From Olsenella urininfantis (GTDB lineage: Bacteria; Actinomycetota; Coriobacteriia; Coriobacteriales; Atopobiaceae), in contig NZ_LT732540.1 of NCBI RefSeq assembly GCF_900155635.1, positions 1,482,003-1,546,002 of the forward strand: a DNA stretch of 64,000 bases, in the 5' to 3' direction. Each line of letters opens with the position of its first letter. Position 1 is the stretch's first letter. Below are positions 60,821 through 64,000 of the stretch, in pieces. The notes under the pieces are model-generated. The model searched no databases and was not told the origin of the DNA. It saw only the letters and a program-made list of their open reading frames with translations. Both the position numbers and the translations under genes were made by a program.

Positions 60821-60940
60821 GCAATGTCTCCTTTGGTCATCTGGCCAAATGCCAGACAGATGGGCGCGCCACCCGCTTTCTTGGATGGCGCGCTCGCGTA
60901 ACGCTGGCCTAACTTTGCGCGAGGGCGCGTTTCAAGCTCG

Positions 60941-63367
60941 TTATGCCTCGAGCTTGGTCAGCGCGGGCACGCAGTACTTCTTGGTGCGCTCGTCGGAGAT
61001 GGCTCCGCTCCAGTTCAGGCCGAAGCCGAAGTCGTACTCGTTGCCATCTGCGTCGGAATAGCAGTCCATGTCGCGGTAGAGGTCCTCCTGCTGCTTCTCC
61101 ACGGCAAGCATGTCCTTGGGCATCTGCATGGGGAGAAGGCCGCTGGGCTCGTCCTGGCCGGCGACGATGCGGCAGGCAGCCTCGGTGGAGCCGGACATGC
61201 TGATGAGGATCGCGTCGACCTTGTCCTCAAACTCGTGCACGCACATGGGCTGGGTGATGTCCAAGATGACGATGCAGGGCTTGCCGGCCTCATGTGCGAG
61301 CTCTGCCGCCTCGAGGATCTGGTCAAGCTGCGCCTCGTTGGTGATCATGGACGTCTTGCCGTAGTAGCTGCGGTTCTCCTTGCTGCCGTCAGGCAGGGTG
61401 TCGCCGGCGATGGAGGTCTGACGCACGAACTCGTTGTCTGCGGTGTAGGGACGGTACTGGACGGACAGGGGGATGAACTCGCCGTTCTCGTCCTGACCGC
61501 GACGGGAGGAGGCGTTGTTGGGTGCCACGGCGCAGACAAGCACGGCATCGACGTCGGCGATGTCTGCGGCGGTGAGACGGGTGAGGTCGTCCGTCGTGGG
61601 TGTGGGGTTACCCGTCTTGGCATCGGCGGGGCCGGTCAGGCTCTCGGACAGGGTGTCAGTCTTGAAGTCGAAGTACTTCTCGAGGGTGCCCTTGGTGAGC
61701 GGGAGCTCGCACTTGGAGGAAGCCTCGGTCCACTTGACGGCGCCCATGCGCGAGACGGTCTTGGCTGCGGCGGTGTAGCGCATGGGGACGTAGACCTTGG
61801 GCTTTGCGCCGTCGGCGCCCTTCTTGATGACGCCATCGTGGTTCTTGATCATGACGATGCCCTTGACCTGTGCGTCAAGCGCGGCCTTGGTCACATCCTC
61901 GGGGGCGCCGTCAACCTCCTTGCGGGCAACGTCCACGTCCACGTAGGGATTCTCGAAGAGGCCCGTGTTGAAGTAGCCCAGCAGCAGGCGCTTGGCGGAG
62001 GCGCGGAAGTTCTCCTCTGCCTTCTCCTCGCCGAGGTTGGCCTTCATGTCCTCGTAGGCAACCATCAGCTGAGAGGGATCGTTCCATCCGCCCATCTGGT
62101 CGACGCCAACCTCAACGGCCTTGGAGGCGCGCTTGGCGGAATCCCACTTGCTGCCGTCCTCGAGGCCCCAGCAGGTCCAGGGTCCCTTGGAGTCAACGTC
62201 CATGAGGACAGCCCAGTCGGTGCAGGCAGAGCCCTTGAAGCCAAAGCGGTCGCGGAGCAGGTCCTGGACCTTGTACTTGGAGAATCCGGAGCCCACCAGC
62301 TCGCCATACTGCTTGTTCTCGTCGTAGGCGATGGTGTAGGAGGTCATGATGGAGCCGGCCTGGCCGGTCTTGCCCTCAAGCTTGAAGGCACCGTCCACAA
62401 ACGGAATCATGAGGGGCTCGAAGTTGTTGTTGGGATAGACGGCGAACTTGCCGCCGTCGGTGTGACCCTCGCGACCACCCTCGCCGGCGCCCTCTGCGGG
62501 CCAGTGCTTGACCATGGCAACCAGCGAGCCGGTGCCCCAGCCCATGTCCTCGCCCTTCTCGTTGACCGTGGACTGCAGGCCGTCAATGAGGGAGCGGCAC
62601 ATGTCGCGGGAGAGAGCGGGGTCCTCGCCGAAGGTGCCGTTGAAGCGCGCCCAGCGGGGGTCGGAGGCGATGTCGGTCTGGGGGCCGAGGAACATGGTCA
62701 CGCCCATCTTGCGCATGTCGGAGGCAATGCCGGCGCCGGCCTCCTTGGCGACCTTAGGGTCAAAGGTGGCGGCCAGGGCGAGGTTGCCGGGCCAGTTGGC
62801 GCAGTTCTTGCCGCTGCGAGGATCGGAGGAGAAGTTGATGGGAATCTTGTTGGAAGAGCCCTCGACGTAAGCCTGCATGTGGTTTGCCCACTGGGCCTGC
62901 TTGAACGCGGGGTAGCCGGAGGCAGCGTTCAGCACGGCACGGACGTGGCCGTCCAGGAAGGCCTTCTGCTCGTCGTTGACGACGCCCTCGTCCTCGATCT
63001 TGTGCTGGTGCATGGAGAAGCACATGAGGCCGGCGATCTGCTCGATGGAGACCCTCTTGGCGAGGTCCTCTGCGCGCTCCTCGGCGGGGAGACGCCAGTC
63101 CTCGTAGGGGACGAGCTCGCCGGTGCCCTCGAAGTCCTTGAAGCCAAAGCCGTCGACCTCGATGATCTTCAGGCCAGACTCGGGAGAGTAGGAGAGCTTC
63201 GCACCGTCGGTGCCGTTGTCAACAATGGTGTAGCCAAAGTCGGTCGCGGTCTCGGTGAAGCCCTTGCCCTTGCGCTTCTTGGGGTCGCTGCTGCAGCCCG
63301 CAAGGCCAAGAAGCCCGGCGGTAATGGCAGAACCTGCGATAAAGCTCCTGCGAGAGAGGTTGCTCAT
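60941..63367 (-). CDS. Tat-dependent lipoprotein GH3 glycosidase
   Basis: An 808-aa beta-glucosidase-type enzyme in standard GH3 order. The leader combines a twin-arginine SRRSFIAG with a lipobox LAGC (Cys25), so it is Tat-exported and lipid-anchored. The barrel has GPQTDIASDPRWAR, VKHWPAEGAGEGG and nucleophile Asp384 (SACTDWAVLMD). The C-terminal alpha/beta domain has VIVILDITQPMC-like strands and GLLPMQMP. Start ATG 63367. It is upstream of the permuted GH3 gene by 120 bp and may form a transcript with it and with the small lipoprotein gene. Confidence 0.9.
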   Translation of the reverse strand: MSNLSRRSFIAGSAITAGLLGLAGCSSDPKKRKGKGFTETATDFGYTIVDNGTDGAKLSYSPESGLKIIEVDGFGFKDFEGTGELVPYEDWRLPAEERAEDLAKRVSIEQIAGLMCFSMHQHKIEDEGVVNDEQKAFLDGHVRAVLNAASGYPAFKQAQWANHMQAYVEGSSNKIPINFSSDPRSGKNCANWPGNLALAATFDPKVAKEAGAGIASDMRKMGVTMFLGPQTDIASDPRWARFNGTFGEDPALSRDMCRSLIDGLQSTVNEKGEDMGWGTGSLVAMVKHWPAEGAGEGGREGHTDGGKFAVYPNNNFEPLMIPFVDGAFKLEGKTGQAGSIMTSYTIAYDENKQYGELVGSGFSKYKVQDLLRDRFGFKGSACTDWAVLMDVDSKGPWTCWGLEDGSKWDSAKRASKAVEVGVDQMGGWNDPSQLMVAYEDMKANLGEEKAEENFRASAKRLLLGYFNTGLFENPYVDVDVARKEVDGAPEDVTKAALDAQVKGIVMIKNHDGVIKKGADGAKPKVYVPMRYTAAAKTVSRMGAVKWTEASSKCELPLTKGTLEKYFDFKTDTLSESLTGPADAKTGNPTPTTDDLTRLTAADIADVDAVLVCAVAPNNASSRRGQDENGEFIPLSVQYRPYTADNEFVRQTSIAGDTLPDGSKENRSYYGKTSMITNEAQLDQILEAAELAHEAGKPCIVILDITQPMCVHEFEDKVDAILISMSGSTEAACRIVAGQDEPSGLLPMQMPKDMLAVEKQQEDLYRDMDCYSDADGNEYDFGFGLNWSGAISDERTKKYCVPALTKLEA

Positions 63368-63433
63368 GGTGGCTCCGTTCGTGAGAGGTTTTAGTGAGGT
63401 GTCGGTGCGAATGGCGTCCTTGGACGCGCGGTC

Positions 63434-63889
63434 CTAGCCGTAGAAGTCGAACTTGATGGTGTCGAAGTCGGCGATGCCGAAGTCGGACGCCTTGCCCTCA
63501 AGAGCAGCGGAACCGGACACCTTGAGCTTGATGTCGCCCTTGGAGAGGTGCAGGGTCAGCTCGTCCTCGGCGCCCTCCCAGGTGCCCTCGTCGGTGAGGA
63601 GGTCAGCGTGGGCCTCGAGAGGCTTGACGTTGCACTTACCGCCCTCCTCCAGGTTGACGTCGAGCATCTGCTCGTTGCCGCCGGCGGTGCCGTAGACGGT
63701 CTGGCCGGTGATCTCAACGGAACCCCTCCACTGGCCCACATAGAACTTCTCGGCGTCGAAGGCCTTGGAGTCTGACTTGGCGCTCTGCTGCTGGGCAGGC
63801 TGGACAGCCTGCTGCTGCCCACCGCAGCCGACGAGCGGCATGCCCAGGACCAGTGCCAGCGATGCGGCCATGACGATCCGTTTCTTCAT
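63434..63889 (-). CDS. Small lipoprotein of unknown function
   Basis: A 151-aa lipoprotein with a Sec-type leader and lipobox LVGC (Cys at residue 22), a Gln-rich linker, and a C-terminal beta-rich domain (YVGQWRGSVEITGQ, WEGAEDELTLHL, SDFGIADFDTIKFDFYG). ATG follows GAGAAGGAAAAGAGG. It lies 66 bp upstream of the GH3 lipoprotein gene on the same strand, so a shared transcript is likely. No family recognised; a glycan-associated or lipocalin-like role is only a guess. Confidence 0.78.
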   Translation of the reverse strand: MKKRIVMAASLALVLGMPLVGCGGQQQAVQPAQQQSAKSDSKAFDAEKFYVGQWRGSVEITGQTVYGTAGGNEQMLDVNLEEGGKCNVKPLEAHADLLTDEGTWEGAEDELTLHLSKGDIKLKVSGSAALEGKASDFGIADFDTIKFDFYG

Positions 63890-64000
63890 GACAAACCTCT
63901 TTTCCTTCTCGGGCCAACGAGAGGCCCGCTCCCCTTACCCGGCACCCCAAGACGAGAGGCGCCTCTTCTGCACCAAAAAAGTAAAGCGCGAGACGAAAGA

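Noticed and set aside
57083-63394. Very long plus-strand open frames opposite the GH3 genes
   Set aside because: Val/Gly/Ala/Leu-rich antisense shadow of strongly recognised enzymes; no SD or domain support.
63951-64000. AGAGGCGCCTCT palindrome near the right edge
   Set aside because: The T-run needed for a terminator lies on the wrong side, and nothing beyond the edge can be seen to judge it.

Overview
The window is a GC-rich, tightly packed bacterial chromosome segment of about 55 protein genes and five tRNAs. Most genes read on the minus strand, with short gaps, start-stop overlaps and clear Shine-Dalgarno (SD) sites. The gene content suggests an anaerobic actinobacterium of the class Coriobacteriia, probably an Atopobiaceae (Olsenella/Lancefieldella-like) organism. 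The grounds are high GC combined with Firmicutes-like gene orders (clpC-disA-ispD-ispF-cysS, veg-ispE, mfd-mazG-divIC), a glgC/glgD pair, rubrerythrin, the MEP isoprenoid pathway, and a MurE whose specificity loop looks like the L-lysine type. This placement is inference from gene content; no rRNA is present to confirm it.

Layout. 1-9.7 kb: one minus-strand block tatA, greA, lysS, clpC, disA, ispD, ispF, cysS (tail encoding information processing, protein quality control, c-di-AMP synthesis and isoprenoid synthesis); cysS runs off the left edge. 10-17 kb: a SAM-dependent spermidine-synthase-like membrane protein, a GntR/UTRA regulator, tRNA-Pro, ispE, veg, a divergent M24 peptidase, nagB, rdgB, rph and tRNA-Val. 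17-20 kb: murE and a HAD phosphatase on the plus strand. 20-25 kb: ydcF, an FSA-type transaldolase, a half-length PPDK-regulator-like gene and deoC, opposed by a GntR regulator that shares a palindromic operator region with deoC, then an iron alcohol dehydrogenase. 25.5-27.6 kb: two overlapping paralogous TPR-like genes of unknown function. 27.6-30.3 kb: a split transketolase whose N-terminal subunit is fused behind a complete GntR-UTRA transcription factor. 30.4-36.7 kb: tRNA-Glu, tRNA-Leu, ppx, divIC, mazG, mfd. 36.8-48.4 kb: a glycogen block glgB-glgP-glgC-glgD-glgA followed by a GH13-GH77 fusion. 48.6-57 kb: nth, a Cys-rich small protein, rubrerythrin, a MutY-like glycosylase with its Rrf2 regulator, a HAD-IB phosphatase, tRNA-Asp, a membrane protein, recR, ybaB, dnaX. 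57-64 kb: a dead GH3 remnant, a Tat-exported GH3 with permuted domains, a Tat-lipoprotein GH3 and a small lipoprotein.

How the genes fit together. Carbohydrate flow is a strong theme: glycogen synthesis and breakdown, glucosamine-6-phosphate deamination, deoxyribose-phosphate aldolase, transaldolase and transketolase for pentose/sugar-phosphate rearrangement, and surface beta-glucosidases exported by the Tat system (a TatA-like subunit lies in the same window).

The most unusual items are the single-chain GntR-UTRA-transketolase protein, with a three-half-site operator overlapping its promoter, and a family of seven 58-bp imperfectly palindromic intergenic repeats, set at about 73-bp spacing in three separate intergenic regions. 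Other domain novelties are a lysyl-tRNA synthetase with a C-terminal HD domain, a TatA with a zinc ribbon, and a PPDK-regulator-like protein lacking its nucleotide-binding half.
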